Shown here piece after piece: positions 1-7,761 of a stretch of 64,000 nt of DNA (position 1 is the stretch's first letter; every line of letters starts with the position of its first letter). Origin of the DNA: Bradyrhizobium sp. Ash2021 (lineage in GTDB: Bacteria > Pseudomonadota > Alphaproteobacteria > Rhizobiales > Xanthobacteraceae); NCBI RefSeq assembly GCF_031202265.1, contig NZ_CP100604.1:7360501-7424500 (forward strand), written 5' to 3'. The notes below the pieces were generated by a model. It did not search any database. It saw nothing but the letters and a program-made list of their open reading frames with translations, and was not told where the DNA came from. Both the position numbers and the translations under genes were made by a program.

Positions 1-62
1 ATCTCTCCGCCTATGTCAGCGGCACGATCGTGATGGTGGATGGCGGCTACCGGACGATCTGA
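1..62 (+). CDS. C-terminal end of an SDR-family oxidoreductase (partial)
   Basis: The window opens inside a gene. Only the last 19 codons are present; they end in VSGTIVMVDGGYRTI and a TGA. The pattern of a hydrophobic strand followed by VDGG is the usual C-terminal end of classical short-chain dehydrogenases/reductases (NAD(P)-dependent Rossmann enzymes). The catalytic region lies outside the window, so the substrate cannot be inferred. Confidence 0.75.
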   Translation, partial: LSAYVSGTIVMVDGGYRTI

Positions 63-239
63 GGTTGCGTGGCGAGCGGCAATCGTGGCGAATTCTGGGT
101 ATTCCTCGGGCCTTATGGGCCCCTCAGCCCTGCGTTAAGAACTTGTTAACCGACTCCGCCCACGGTCGCACTTGCTTGGGGTAGTTGGTTCCGATGTTTC
201 CGCTTAAGCGCAGAAGCGGGCGTTGATCGGGAGGTGTTA

Positions 240-491
240 ATGTCACATGCGTCCACGCTGGTCGCGCCGGAAACTCCGGCGCCTTCGCTGGCCCTCAATG
301 AGGTCGTCCCAATGCTGATCGGCTCGACCGTCGAAGAGATTGAGCGCGAACTCGTGCTGCAAACGCTGGCGCGTTGCGACGGAAACCGGACGCGCGCCGC
401 GCGCGTGCTCGGGTTTTCGGTGCGCACGCTCCGCAACAAGATCAGACTGTATTCGGCCGACGGAATCGACGTGCCCGCCCATTGTGATTAG
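240..491 (+). CDS. Small Fis-type helix-turn-helix protein (orphan NtrC/FlbD-like DNA-binding domain)
   Basis: An 83-residue protein whose second half (about residues 25-75) reads like the C-terminal Fis-type DNA-binding domain of sigma-54 activators such as NtrC or FlbD: an ERELVLQTLARCDGN helix, then NRTRAARVLGFSVRTLRNKI, the helix-turn-helix. No receiver or AAA+ domain is present, so it cannot activate sigma-54 polymerase by itself; it may act as a nucleoid-type or competing DNA-binding protein (inference). An ATG at 240 is preferred over an in-frame GTG at 234 because GGGAGG at 229-234 sits 5 nt before it. It stands alone between the SDR and P450 genes. Confidence 0.75.
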   Translation: MSHASTLVAPETPAPSLALNEVVPMLIGSTVEEIERELVLQTLARCDGNRTRAARVLGFSVRTLRNKIRLYSADGIDVPAHCD

Positions 492-547
492 GGTGGCGCC
501 AGCCGGGCGGGAAGTCCCGGATGGGGCGAATCCCCAGGGGCAGTCGC

Positions 548-1723
548 ATGTCTAACGCGCCGCATTACGAGATCGACGTCCAGAAGTTCTGGGCCGATCC
601 CTATCCGGATCTGGCCAGGATGCGGAAACAGGCGCCGATCGCGTTCGTGCCGCAGCTCGGTTCCACCGTCTTCACGCGGCGCGACGATATCTTCAGCCAG
701 GAGAAGCGCATCGACGTGTTCTCCTCGCATCAGCCGGCGGGCCTGATGAATGTGCTGATGGGCCACAACATGATGCGCAAGGACGGCGACGCGCATATGT
801 CGGAACGGGCGGCGATGTTTCCCGCAGTGTCGCCGCGCACCGTGCGCGATACCTGGATCCGGCAGTTCAAAGCCCACGCCGACCGTATCCTCGACGAACT
901 GGCGCCGGCCGGAAGCGCCGATCTCTGCAAGGCGTTCGCGCTGCCGCTGTCGGCCGAATGCCTCAAGGACGTCACCGGGCTGACCAACATGCGCTTTGAG
1001 GACATGGACGCATGGTCGCAGGCGATGATCGACGGCATCGCCAATTACACCGGCGACAGCCAGGTCGAGGCGCGCTGCCATGCTGCCACCGCCGGAATCG
1101 ATGCGGCGATCGACGACATGATTCCGGTGGTGACGAAGCACCCGAACACCTCGATCCTCAGCGTGCTCCTGGCCGCGGGCCAGCCGATGCAAAGCATTCG
1201 CGCCAACATCAAGCTCGCGATTTCGGGCGGGCAGAACGAACCGCGCGACGCCATTTCCGGCACGGTCTGGGCACTGCTGACGCATCCGGACCAGCTCGCG
1301 CTGGCGCGCGAGGGCCGCGCGACATGGCTCGACGTGTTCGAGGAATATGCGCGCTGGATCGCGCCGATCGGGATGTCACCGCGCCGGGTCGCCAAGCCCT
1401 GGTCCTATGGCGGCGTCGATTTCGAACCTGAGGATCGCGTGTTCTTCATGTTCGGCTCGGCCAATCGCGACGAAGCCTGCTTTGGGGATCCCGACCGTTT
1501 CGATATCACGCGCGATACCGCCAAGAGCATCGCCTTCGGCGCCGGCCCGCATTACTGCGCCGGCGCCTTTGCCTCCCGCGCCATGGTCGCGGACGTCGCC
1601 CTGCCCGGCATTTTCGCGCGGCTGAAGGGCTTGCGGCTCGACCCCGGCGAGCCAGTGCGGATCGGCGGCTGGGCGTTTCGCGGGCTGCTGAATCTGCCGG
1701 TGAAATGGGACGTGGACTGTTGA
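548..1723 (+). CDS. Cytochrome P450
   Basis: A 391-residue soluble bacterial P450 (haem-thiolate monooxygenase). The haem loop FGAGPHYCAG puts the cysteine ligand at C337; the K-helix ExxR is EYAR at 266-269. The I-helix reads ISGGQNEPRDA (about 226-235) and lacks the common acid-threonine pair; the GG-x-NEPRD form occurs in some rhizobial P450s. The ATG at 548 is chosen over one at 521 because residues from there match the usual P450 N-terminus and the upstream codons are Arg/Gly filler. No ferredoxin or ferredoxin reductase gene lies beside it, so redox partners and substrate are unknown. Confidence 0.9.
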   Translation: MSNAPHYEIDVQKFWADPYPDLARMRKQAPIAFVPQLGSTVFTRRDDIFSQEKRIDVFSSHQPAGLMNVLMGHNMMRKDGDAHMSERAAMFPAVSPRTVRDTWIRQFKAHADRILDELAPAGSADLCKAFALPLSAECLKDVTGLTNMRFEDMDAWSQAMIDGIANYTGDSQVEARCHAATAGIDAAIDDMIPVVTKHPNTSILSVLLAAGQPMQSIRANIKLAISGGQNEPRDAISGTVWALLTHPDQLALAREGRATWLDVFEEYARWIAPIGMSPRRVAKPWSYGGVDFEPEDRVFFMFGSANRDEACFGDPDRFDITRDTAKSIAFGAGPHYCAGAFASRAMVADVALPGIFARLKGLRLDPGEPVRIGGWAFRGLLNLPVKWDVDC

Positions 1724-1799
1724 TCCCGTGCAAAAGCGCCTGCCGCGCAATTGATGCCGCCATCCAACGTCTGGTAAAAACGGCTTCAATTCGCGGAGC

Positions 1800-2309
1800 A
1801 TGCCATTGGCCGACGACACATCACCCCGGCAGGGACGAGCGGGACCGCAAGGCCCGCGCGGCCGTGCGGGCGAACCGGGACGTCCGGGACCCCAGGGTCA
1901 TCCTGGAAAACGCGGCCCTGATGGCGCGCGCGGCAAACCGGGGCCGCAGGGCAAGGCGGGTCCACAGGGCAGGCCCGGCCCGCAAGGAAAACCCGGCCCG
2001 CAAGGCGCACGAGGCGAAGCCGGCCCGCAGGGCAAGCCCGGGCCGCAAGGCCCGGCCGGCCCGCGCGGCGAGGCCGGTCCGCCCGGCCAATTGCCGTCGA
2101 TCGAACAAATCATGCCGTGGCTGCACCTGGTGTTCGATGCCTGGGAAGATCACCGGCGCATGCGCGAGCTTGAGGCCGCCGAACGTGAAGCCGCCGTACG
2201 CGAGGCGCTGGCGGCGGCCGAGCCTATCGACGACGCCTCCGGGGATTCGGAAGATGACGATGGCGATCGCAAGAAAAAGAAGAAGCACCGGCACAAGGAC
2301 AAGAAGTAG
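1800..2309 (+). CDS. Collagen-like Gly-X-Y repeat protein
   Basis: A 169-residue protein with about 29 uninterrupted Gly-X-Y triplets from residue 12 to 98, many of them GPQ, GKP or GEA, so a collagen-type triple helix is expected. It is followed by a helical segment (about 100-140) rich in Glu/Ala/Arg that contains [14 protein letters not shown], then an acidic patch and a C-terminal tail that is almost all Lys/His. No signal peptide or membrane segment is visible, so the location is uncertain. The helix could be a trimerisation domain (inference). The ribosome-binding site is poor: GGAG lies only about 2 nt before the ATG. The partner or ligand is unknown. Confidence 0.75.
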   Translation: MPLADDTSPRQGRAGPQGPRGRAGEPGRPGPQGHPGKRGPDGARGKPGPQGKAGPQGRPGPQGKPGPQGARGEAGPQGKPGPQGPAGPRGEAGPPGQLPSIEQIMPWLHLVFDAWEDHRRMRELEAAEREAAVREALAAAEPIDDASGDSEDDDGDRKKKKKHRHKDKK

Positions 2310-2365
2310 ACGCGCCTACGGATGCGGCGCGGCGTTGCGGACCTTGCTGACTTCCCGCCACGAAC

Positions 2366-2608
2366 CTAACAGCGATGGGCGCGGCGCCATTGTGCCGGTT
2401 TAACGGGACCATCGTGCGGCGGCAACAGGCGGATCAATTGAAGTAACCAGCGCATGGCGTAGTACCACGCCGAGCCCGCGAGAGCGCCGCAGACGACCAG
2501 CATAACGATGTTGGCGCGATCGACCGGTTCGTTCACCCACAGCATCCAGCCGGTCCACATTACCGCGAAGACGAGCGAGCACAGTTTGAGCTGGGTTGTC
2601 CGGTTCAT
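2366..2608 (-). CDS. Small two-segment membrane protein of unknown function
   Basis: An 80-residue protein. Hydrophobic stretches LKLCSLVFAVMWTGWMLWV (about 7-25) and IVMLVVCGALAGSAWYYAM (about 33-51) suggest two membrane helices with a short loop, followed by a basic C-terminus. The ATG at 2608 is preceded by GGAGAAGCG, a good ribosome-binding site, so the longer in-frame start upstream is not used. I recognise no family. It is convergent with the collagen-like gene. Confidence 0.6.
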   Translation of the reverse strand: MNRTTQLKLCSLVFAVMWTGWMLWVNEPVDRANIVMLVVCGALAGSAWYYAMRWLLQLIRLLPPHDGPVKPAQWRRAHRC

Positions 2609-2809
2609 GGCGCTTCTCCGATGACTGCGACGAGATGCCATCATGCACGCCAGCGCCGAGCCGTACTGTGAGATACGTCACGTTGAGCGCAGAGAAATTC
2701 CGGAGCCTGGATATCATCGCGCCGTTGCGTTGCGTCGCGATGCCAGCATCAGTCCGGCAAGATGATCAGCAAGCCGGGATCGACCCGGCAGTCACCGTAA
2801 AGACGCGCG

Positions 2810-3076
2810 TCATCCGAATCTCGCCCGCGACCGCTCCCTCGCCTTCTCGGCCTCGACCTCGCGATCTCGCGCCGGCGCATTGGTCTGAAGCGACGCCAGC
2901 AAACGCCGGGCGGAATCGGAGACCTCGGAAACGGCACGGTTGAACGCTTCGGCATTGGCCTGGGACGGTGAATTGAACCCGGAAAGCTTGCGCACGAACT
3001 GCAGCGCCGAGGCATGGATTTCGGCCGGCGTCGCCGGCGGTTCGAAATTGAACAACGTCTTGATGTTGCGGCACAT
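2810..3076 (-). CDS. DUF2277 family protein
   Basis: An 88-residue protein starting MCRNIKTLFNFEPPAT, with ALQFVRKLSGFNSPSQAN in the middle; this is the DUF2277 pattern common in alphaproteobacteria and actinobacteria. Function is unknown. The start at 3076 follows AGGAGAATACC, an ideal ribosome-binding site. The C-terminal 20 residues are charged (Glu/Arg/Ala) and probably helical. It is divergent from the DUF2188 gene, with a perfect inverted repeat between them. Confidence 0.85.
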   Translation of the reverse strand: MCRNIKTLFNFEPPATPAEIHASALQFVRKLSGFNSPSQANAEAFNRAVSEVSDSARRLLASLQTNAPARDREVEAEKARERSRARFG

Positions 3077-3153
3077 GGTATTCTCCTGAAGCCCGGGCGG
3101 CGGGCGGATCGCTTTCCCAAGGACGATCAGCCCATGCAAATTGCTACATCCTG

Positions 3154-3178
3154 GCCTATTCTGTCATAGAATAGGCCG
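3154..3178. promoter_or_regulatory. Perfect 10-bp inverted repeat between divergent genes
   Basis: GGCCTATTCT (3154-3163) and AGAATAGGCC (3169-3178) form a perfect inverted repeat around the 5-nt spacer GTCAT. It lies between two divergent start codons (3076 and 3221), 43 nt before the plus-strand gene. No T-run follows on either side, so an operator is more likely than a terminator. The binding protein is unknown. Confidence 0.5.
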
Positions 3179-3220
3179 TGCGTTCACCCCGGTTTCCAGT
3201 GCCAGGAAGCGAGTTCCCCG

Positions 3221-3466
3221 ATGAGCCATGTCACCTACAAGATCGTCGAGCACGACGGCGGCTGGGCCTACACCGTTGATGGGGTGTTCTCAGAACCGTT
3301 CGCGACACACGCCGCGGCGCTGGCTGCCGCCCGACGCGTGGCCGCCGAGCAGCGCGTGCCCGGCCGCACCGAAGCGATCGAATACGAGACCGCGGACGGC
3401 AAATGGCACACCGAGACCGCCGCCGGCAACGACCGCCCGGAGACTAACGTCGAGGACAAGGCGTAA
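3221..3466 (+). CDS. DUF2188 family protein
   Basis: An 81-residue protein. The pattern HDGGWAYTVDGVFSEPFATHAAALAAARRVAAEQ is the short DUF2188 fold (antiparallel strands plus one helix that usually ends in a basic segment), here with ADGKWHTE closing the domain. Small members of this family are common in soil proteobacteria and have no assigned biochemical role. It is divergent from the DUF2277 gene. A frameless 139-bp gap precedes the next gene. Confidence 0.75.
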   Translation: MSHVTYKIVEHDGGWAYTVDGVFSEPFATHAAALAAARRVAAEQRVPGRTEAIEYETADGKWHTETAAGNDRPETNVEDKA

Positions 3467-3605
3467 TATTCCCCGCTCCGGTTGCGCCTTTCCAAATATT
3501 TTCCGCAGGTCCGCCAATGCTTCGTTCTCGGCTCTGTTTTCCCGACATGATAGGCTTTTCCCCAAGCGGCCCCGGCAAGGCGGCTGATCCTCTGGGAGAT
3601 ACGCC

Positions 3606-4667
3606 ATGGAATGGCTGCGGGCGGCGCTGTGCGCCGTGTTTACCTTGACCTCGTTCGCCGCGGCTGCGGCGGATTATCCGGCGCCGAAGCAGGGCGACTG
3701 GATCGCCCGGGATTTCAAGTTCCACACCGGCGAGACCATGCCGGAGTTGCGGCTCCATTATACGACCGTGGGCGAACCCACCGGCCAGCCGGTACTGGTG
3801 CTGCACGGTTCGGGCGGAGATGCGTCGCGGATGCTGACGGCGGAATTCGCCGGCCAGTTGTTCGGGCCGGGCCGGCCGCTCGATGCGTCGAAATATTACA
3901 TCATCATCCCGGACGGCATCGGCCACGGCAAATCGTCAAAGCCGTCCGACGGCATGAAGACGGCGTTTCCGAAGTACGATTATAACGACATGGTCGACGC
4001 GCATTACCGCCTGGTCACCGAGGGCCTCGGCGTCAAGCATTTGCGGCTCGTGATCGGCAATTCGATGGGCGGCATGCATACCTGGATCTGGGGCGTGCGC
4101 TATCCGCAGATGATGGATGCACTGGTGCCGATGGCGTCGCAGCCGACTGCGATGGCGGCCCGCAACTGGATGCTGCGGCGGATGATGCTCGAGACCATCC
4201 GCAACGATCCCGATTACAACTCAGGCAACTACACCGCGCAGCCGCGGATGATGAAATACGCCATCAACGCCTACGGCATTGCGACCGGCGGCGGCACCCT
4301 CGGCTATCAGACGCTGGCGCCGACGGCGGCCCAGGCCGACAAGATGGTCGACGAACGGCTGGCGACTGCCGTCACCGCGGATGCCAACGACTACATCTAT
4401 CAGTGGGAAGCCTCGCACGACTACGATCCGTCCGCCGGGATGGAGAAGATCGCGGCCACGTTGCTGGCGATCAATGCCGCCGACGACGAACGCAATCCGC
4501 CGGAAACCGGCGTCACCGACGCGGCGATCAAGCGCATCAAGAACGGCAAGCTCTATCTGATCCCCGCCAGCACCGAGACGCGCGGCCATCTCACCACCGG
4601 CAACGCCAGATTCTACAGCCGGCAGCTGCAGGAATTGCTGGAGATCGCGCCACAGCGGACGATGTGA
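3606..4667 (+). CDS. Exported alpha/beta hydrolase (homoserine O-acetyltransferase-like fold)
   Basis: A 353-residue protein with an N-terminal signal peptide ending near AAAAA-DYP (about residue 22). The alpha/beta-hydrolase core shows the oxyanion strand VLVLHGSGG (64-71), the nucleophile elbow GNSMGG (Ser153) and a C-terminal histidine in TRGHLTTG. The layout, with HTGETMPELRLHYTTVGEP near the start, resembles the MetX/homoserine acetyltransferase-like branch, but export argues for a hydrolase or esterase. GGAGA lies 6 nt before the ATG. The substrate is unknown. Confidence 0.85.
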   Translation: MEWLRAALCAVFTLTSFAAAAADYPAPKQGDWIARDFKFHTGETMPELRLHYTTVGEPTGQPVLVLHGSGGDASRMLTAEFAGQLFGPGRPLDASKYYIIIPDGIGHGKSSKPSDGMKTAFPKYDYNDMVDAHYRLVTEGLGVKHLRLVIGNSMGGMHTWIWGVRYPQMMDALVPMASQPTAMAARNWMLRRMMLETIRNDPDYNSGNYTAQPRMMKYAINAYGIATGGGTLGYQTLAPTAAQADKMVDERLATAVTADANDYIYQWEASHDYDPSAGMEKIAATLLAINAADDERNPPETGVTDAAIKRIKNGKLYLIPASTETRGHLTTGNARFYSRQLQELLEIAPQRTM

Positions 4668-4694
4668 GCCGACGCGACCCAAGCTGAGCACACA

Positions 4695-4895
4695 ATGTCG
4701 CAACATCGTTTCCGCCGCGTCGAGGCCGAGCCTGAAATCTTCCGTCCAGTGCCGGGCGGATGGGGCAGAGGCGGCAGCACCATTGTGCGGCTCGCCAGGG
4801 CCGATCCGGTGACGCTGCAAAGCGCGCTGACCATGGCGTGGCAGAACATCGCGCCCCAATCGCCCGCGAAGCCGCGCGCGAAGAGCAAGGCCTGA
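4695..4895 (+). pseudogene. Probable C-terminal remnant of a MmcQ/YjbR-type protein
   Basis: A 66-codon frame. Its middle (FRPVPGGWGRGGSTIVRLARAD...LQSALTMAWQNIAP) resembles the C-terminal half of MmcQ/YjbR-like proteins, which are normally about 110-120 residues. The N-terminal half is not found upstream: only 27 nt separate it from the hydrolase gene. So it looks like a truncated gene, though a short translated protein cannot be excluded. No convincing ribosome-binding site is seen. The family match is from memory of the motif, not a search. Confidence 0.4.
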
Positions 4896-5039
4896 TTTTC
4901 GCACCGCATCAATTTTTCATCGGCCGCGGCGCTCATTTTTTGAGCGTGCATCCGCATCCCGGCTCGGGCCTAATCGCATTCCGGATTCGTCGTCATGACG
5001 CGCAACGCGGCCCGACGACGCGGCAATGTGGAGGATCGA

Positions 5040-5393
5040 ATGCGAAGACTGGCGCATATCGTTTTGCTTGCCTGTCTGTCCACGCTGGGAAACGCGGCGA
5101 TCGCCTTCGACAATGGTCAATACGAGAACGTGCCGCCCGACATCCGCGCCTGGTTCAAGAGCGTGATGGCGCCGAACGGTGTGCCGTGTTGCGATATCTC
5201 CGGCGGCCATAAGACCGAATATGATTTCCGCGACGGCGCCTATTGGGTTCCGATCGAGGGCCAGTGGATGGCGGTGCCCGAGCGCGCCATCATCCGCGAT
5301 CGCGGCAATCCGGTCGGCGAAGCCGTGGTGTGGTACGTGCACCACCGCGGCAGCATCATCATCAGCTGTTTCGTGCCGGCGGACGCAGTTTAG
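5040..5393 (+). CDS. Small exported protein of unknown function
   Basis: A 117-residue protein with a clear signal peptide (MRRLAHIVLLACLSTLGNAAIAF). The mature part contains PNGVPCCDISGGHKTEYDFRDG, WMAVPERAI and a final IISCFVPADAV, a pattern I know from conserved hypothetical proteins of Bradyrhizobiaceae. The CC pair and the late Cys could form disulfides in the periplasm. The start at 5040 follows GTGGAGG. Function is not known. Confidence 0.75.
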   Translation: MRRLAHIVLLACLSTLGNAAIAFDNGQYENVPPDIRAWFKSVMAPNGVPCCDISGGHKTEYDFRDGAYWVPIEGQWMAVPERAIIRDRGNPVGEAVVWYVHHRGSIIISCFVPADAV

Positions 5394-5459
5394 ATGGCGT
5401 CGAGATGACGCCGTCGGCGCTTGCTGATACTCTGGCCGAAACCTGACCGGAGGCCCTCC

Positions 5460-6065
5460 TTGACCGACATTGCTCCTTGCGACCTTGCCTCGATCTATCC
5501 AAAACCCACCGAGCGCGTGATCGCGAAGGCGCGGCCGGAAATCGACGTCCATGCGAAAACCTTTATCGCGATGTCGCCGTTCTGCGTGCTTGCGACGTCG
5601 GGCTCCGACAGCAGCGTCGATGCTTCGCCGCGCGGCGGCAATCCCGGCTTTGTCCACGTCGCCGGGCCGAACGCGCTGCTGATGCCGGATCGTTCCGGCA
5701 ACAACCGCATCGACAGTTTTCGCAACATCGTCGAGGGAAGCGGCTTCGTGCAGTTGATTTTCTTCGTGCCCGGGATCGACGAGACGCTGCGCGTCGGCGG
5801 CAAGGGCAAGGTATCGGCGGATCCAGACCTGCTGGCGTCGATGGTGGAGTTCGGCAAACCGCCGCGCGCGGTGTTGCGGATCGACGTGCACGAGGCCTAT
5901 TTCCACTGCGGCAAGGCGCTGATGCGCTCAAAATTGTGGTCGGCGGATACGCGGGTCGAACGCACGATCATGCCCAGCATCAGCCAGGTGATCCATGACC
6001 AGACCCACCTCGGCGAGCCGGAAGAGCAGGCCGTGGTCGAGGCGCGTTACAAGACGCAGTTGTGA
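5460..6065 (+). CDS. PPOX-class FMN-dependent flavoprotein (MSMEG_1061-like)
   Basis: A 201-residue pyridoxamine-5-phosphate-oxidase-like flavoprotein: SPFCVLATSG, VDASPRGGNPGFVHV and DRSGNNRIDSFRNIVE are the split-barrel strands and FMN-phosphate loops, and the C-terminus continues into the extended family pattern. A TTG start at 5460 is proposed because GGAGG at 5449-5453 lies 6 nt before it; the next upstream in-frame start at 5421 has no comparable site. Members bind FMN or F420 and act as small-molecule reductases/oxidases; the substrate here is unknown. The gene is followed by an intergenic repeat. Confidence 0.8.
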   Translation: MTDIAPCDLASIYPKPTERVIAKARPEIDVHAKTFIAMSPFCVLATSGSDSSVDASPRGGNPGFVHVAGPNALLMPDRSGNNRIDSFRNIVEGSGFVQLIFFVPGIDETLRVGGKGKVSADPDLLASMVEFGKPPRAVLRIDVHEAYFHCGKALMRSKLWSADTRVERTIMPSISQVIHDQTHLGEPEEQAVVEARYKTQL

Positions 6066-6095
6066 GAGCGCAATTCCCCGCGGCTCCAAAGCTGG

Positions 6096-6201
6096 TCGTC
6101 ATCCCCCGCGAAAGCGGGGGATCCAGTACGCCGCGGCTTTTCGGCTCAATCACTGACGTCTCTGGAATACTGGATCGCCCGCTTTCGCGGGCGATGACAG
6201 C
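6096..6201. repeat. Palindromic intergenic repeat (type A, GATCCAGTA / TACTGGATC)
   Basis: Two inverted arms, one starting GTCATCCCCCGCGAAAGCGG and the other ending CTTTCGCGGGCGATGAC, flank a central GTCTCTGGAATACTGGATC. Each arm holds its own small hairpin. The same design recurs at 31436-31532 and 48463-48600. It is non-coding and lies between two convergent genes. Confidence 0.75.
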
Positions 6202-6230
6202 ATTGGGCGTTGGATGAACTTCTAGTCTAG

Positions 6231-6716
6231 CTAGTGCTCGCTCTCGAGCCCGCCGACGTGCTTCTGGGTGTAGAGCTCGAGCCCGATGCGCTTGATCAGA
6301 TCGAGCTGGGTTTCGAGGAAGTCGATGTGATCCTCCTCGTCCTTCATCAGGCTTTCGAACAGATCACGCGAGACGTAGTCCTTGACGCCATGGCAGTAGG
6401 TCGCGCCTTCCTGGTAGAGCGCGCGCGCGGCGATCTCCGAGTCCAGATCGCATTGGATGATTTCCTTGACGTTCTGGCCGATGCGCAGGGGATCGAGCAC
6501 CTGCATGTTGGGGAAGCCGTCGAGAAACAGGATCCGGTCGGTGAACTTGTCGGCGTGCTCCATCTCCTCGATGGATTCCTTGCGCCAGACCTTGGCCATT
6601 TCTAACAGGCCCCAATTGTTCAGGAGCCGATAGTGCAGCCAATACTGGCTGATAGCGGTGAGCTCGCTGCGCAGGCCCTTGTTGAGATAATCGATGACTT
6701 TTGGGTCGCCCTGCAT
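6231..6716 (-). CDS. bfr: Bacterioferritin
   Basis: A 161-residue ferritin-like protein that stores iron in a 24-mer shell. All the ferroxidase ligands of E. coli Bfr align by number: E18, E51, H54, E94, E127 and H130. Met52, the inter-subunit haem ligand, is also present (EEMEHAD). Length is typical. Transcribed toward 6231 from a promoter region that carries an Irr-type box 45 bp upstream of the start. The ferredoxin gene bfd lies directly upstream on the same strand, so storage and release functions are side by side. Confidence 0.97.
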   Translation of the reverse strand: MQGDPKVIDYLNKGLRSELTAISQYWLHYRLLNNWGLLEMAKVWRKESIEEMEHADKFTDRILFLDGFPNMQVLDPLRIGQNVKEIIQCDLDSEIAARALYQEGATYCHGVKDYVSRDLFESLMKDEEDHIDFLETQLDLIKRIGLELYTQKHVGGLESEH

Positions 6717-6760
6717 GGTGCACTCCGGGTTTTGAGGCCAAAACCAGCCTGAATTATTGT

Positions 6761-6775
6761 TTAGAACGCTTCTAA
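6761..6775. promoter_or_regulatory. Irr/ICE-type iron control element upstream of bfr
   Basis: TTAGAAcgcTTCTAA is a perfect 6-3-6 palindrome. It matches the core of the iron control element (TTTAGAA...TTCTAAA) bound by Irr in Bradyrhizobium and other rhizobia. It sits 45 bp upstream of the bfr start, where Irr would repress storage under iron limitation (established for bfr in rhizobia; inferred here). Confidence 0.8.
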
Positions 6776-6851
6776 GTCAGTTCAGAGACAAGGGCAACCG
6801 GTCCCGGAGCAAAGCGTTGGGAACGGCGAAATCCGACAGATTCAGGGACTT

Positions 6852-7109
6852 TCAGTAGGCCGCGAGCGCGAAGTCGTGGGCGGATTCGTCGTTCGCAGCG
6901 GTATGCGGACAGCCGGAGCAGCAGGCCTTGGCACAGGGACCGAGCGCCTCGTCGATGATGGTCTTGATGGTACGCGCGCACCGGCCGCATTCCGCGCTGC
7001 AGCCGAGGCAACCATAAATCTGCTTCGCATTGCGCGGCAGCTCCCCGGCGGCGACCACGGCATTGCGGACATCGTGGTCGCTGAGGACGTTACAGGAACA
7101 AACAATCAT
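6852..7109 (-). CDS. bfd: Bacterioferritin-associated ferredoxin
   Basis: An 85-residue [2Fe-2S] protein starting MIVCSCNVLSDHDVRNAV; the pattern C4-x-C6 then CLGCSAECGRC supplies the cluster cysteines as in Bfd, which donates electrons to bacterioferritin so that iron is released. A C-terminal extension with extra cysteines (GPCAKACCSGCPHT) is longer than in E. coli Bfd but common in rhizobia. The start at 7109 is chosen because the Bfd fold begins there; upstream codons are not family-like. It lies 135 bp upstream of bfr on the same strand. Confidence 0.9.
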   Translation of the reverse strand: MIVCSCNVLSDHDVRNAVVAAGELPRNAKQIYGCLGCSAECGRCARTIKTIIDEALGPCAKACCSGCPHTAANDESAHDFALAAY

Positions 7110-7220
7110 AGAGACGGCAGGCCCATCGGTGATGCTCAACTCACAGATATTGAACGCCGGGACGGGATGCAAAAGGAAAAACCTCACTTTCAAGCAATTC
7201 CAAAGTGATGGCTAAAGCAG

Positions 7221-7237
7221 TTTGGAACGGGTCTAAA
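7221..7237. promoter_or_regulatory. Degenerate iron-box candidate upstream of bfd
   Basis: TTTGGAACGGGTCTAAA differs from a symmetric TTTAGAACnGTTCTAAA box at two positions. It lies about 112 bp before the bfd start. It may be a weak second Irr site, making the bfd-bfr pair co-regulated. The distance from the gene and the mismatches keep confidence modest. Confidence 0.4.
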
Positions 7238-7290
7238 AACCCTTGCGCCGCAGGCATCAAACGCGGATCTGCCGATCCGACAGAGTAGCG

Positions 7291-7578
7291 TCAATCGCCT
7301 CCGCCACCACCGTCGCCGCCCCCACCGCCGCCATCGCCGCCTCCGCTATCCCCGCCGCCGGAGTCACCCGATGGGCCCGAATGGTCGGAAGTGGAATTGT
7401 CGGCGCCGAACCAATTGAGACCATGCCAGCCGCCACCGGAATCGTAGCTCACCCCGTCGGCCGAGCTGTCGCCAGCCGGGCTGCGTCGCGCGCTTCGGTT
7501 CTGCACCCGGTTCATCAGCAGAAAGCAAATCAGCGATGTGCCGCCGACCGCGATCACGAATGCCGTCATCCCGCCCAT
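7291..7578 (-). CDS. Single-pass membrane protein with glycine/aspartate-rich tail
   Basis: A 95-residue protein: one hydrophobic helix near the start (MTAFVIAVGGTSLICFLLM), a basic stop-transfer segment (NRVQNRSARR), a short spacer with GWHGLNWFG, then a tail of SGGGD/GGGGGD repeats to the end. The tail is probably unstructured. The start at 7578 follows GAGAGG. Similar small proteins are common in Bradyrhizobium; no function is known. Confidence 0.6.
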   Translation of the reverse strand: MGGMTAFVIAVGGTSLICFLLMNRVQNRSARRSPAGDSSADGVSYDSGGGWHGLNWFGADNSTSDHSGPSGDSGGGDSGGGDGGGGGGDGGGGGD

Positions 7579-7761
7579 CTGGATCCTCTCGGCGGGTGAC
7601 CGAAAAACCGCCGTTTTGCACCGCAAAAGCGCCTGACCACCACCAGCATTCGTCGCCAAATGAGGCACCGCCGTTCATTGATCATTCAAGAGAAATGTGG
7701 AACCTTCACTGCGACGGACCGCTTGTCCGCAGTTCTTTGCACCCACGAGAGAGGTGAGGCC

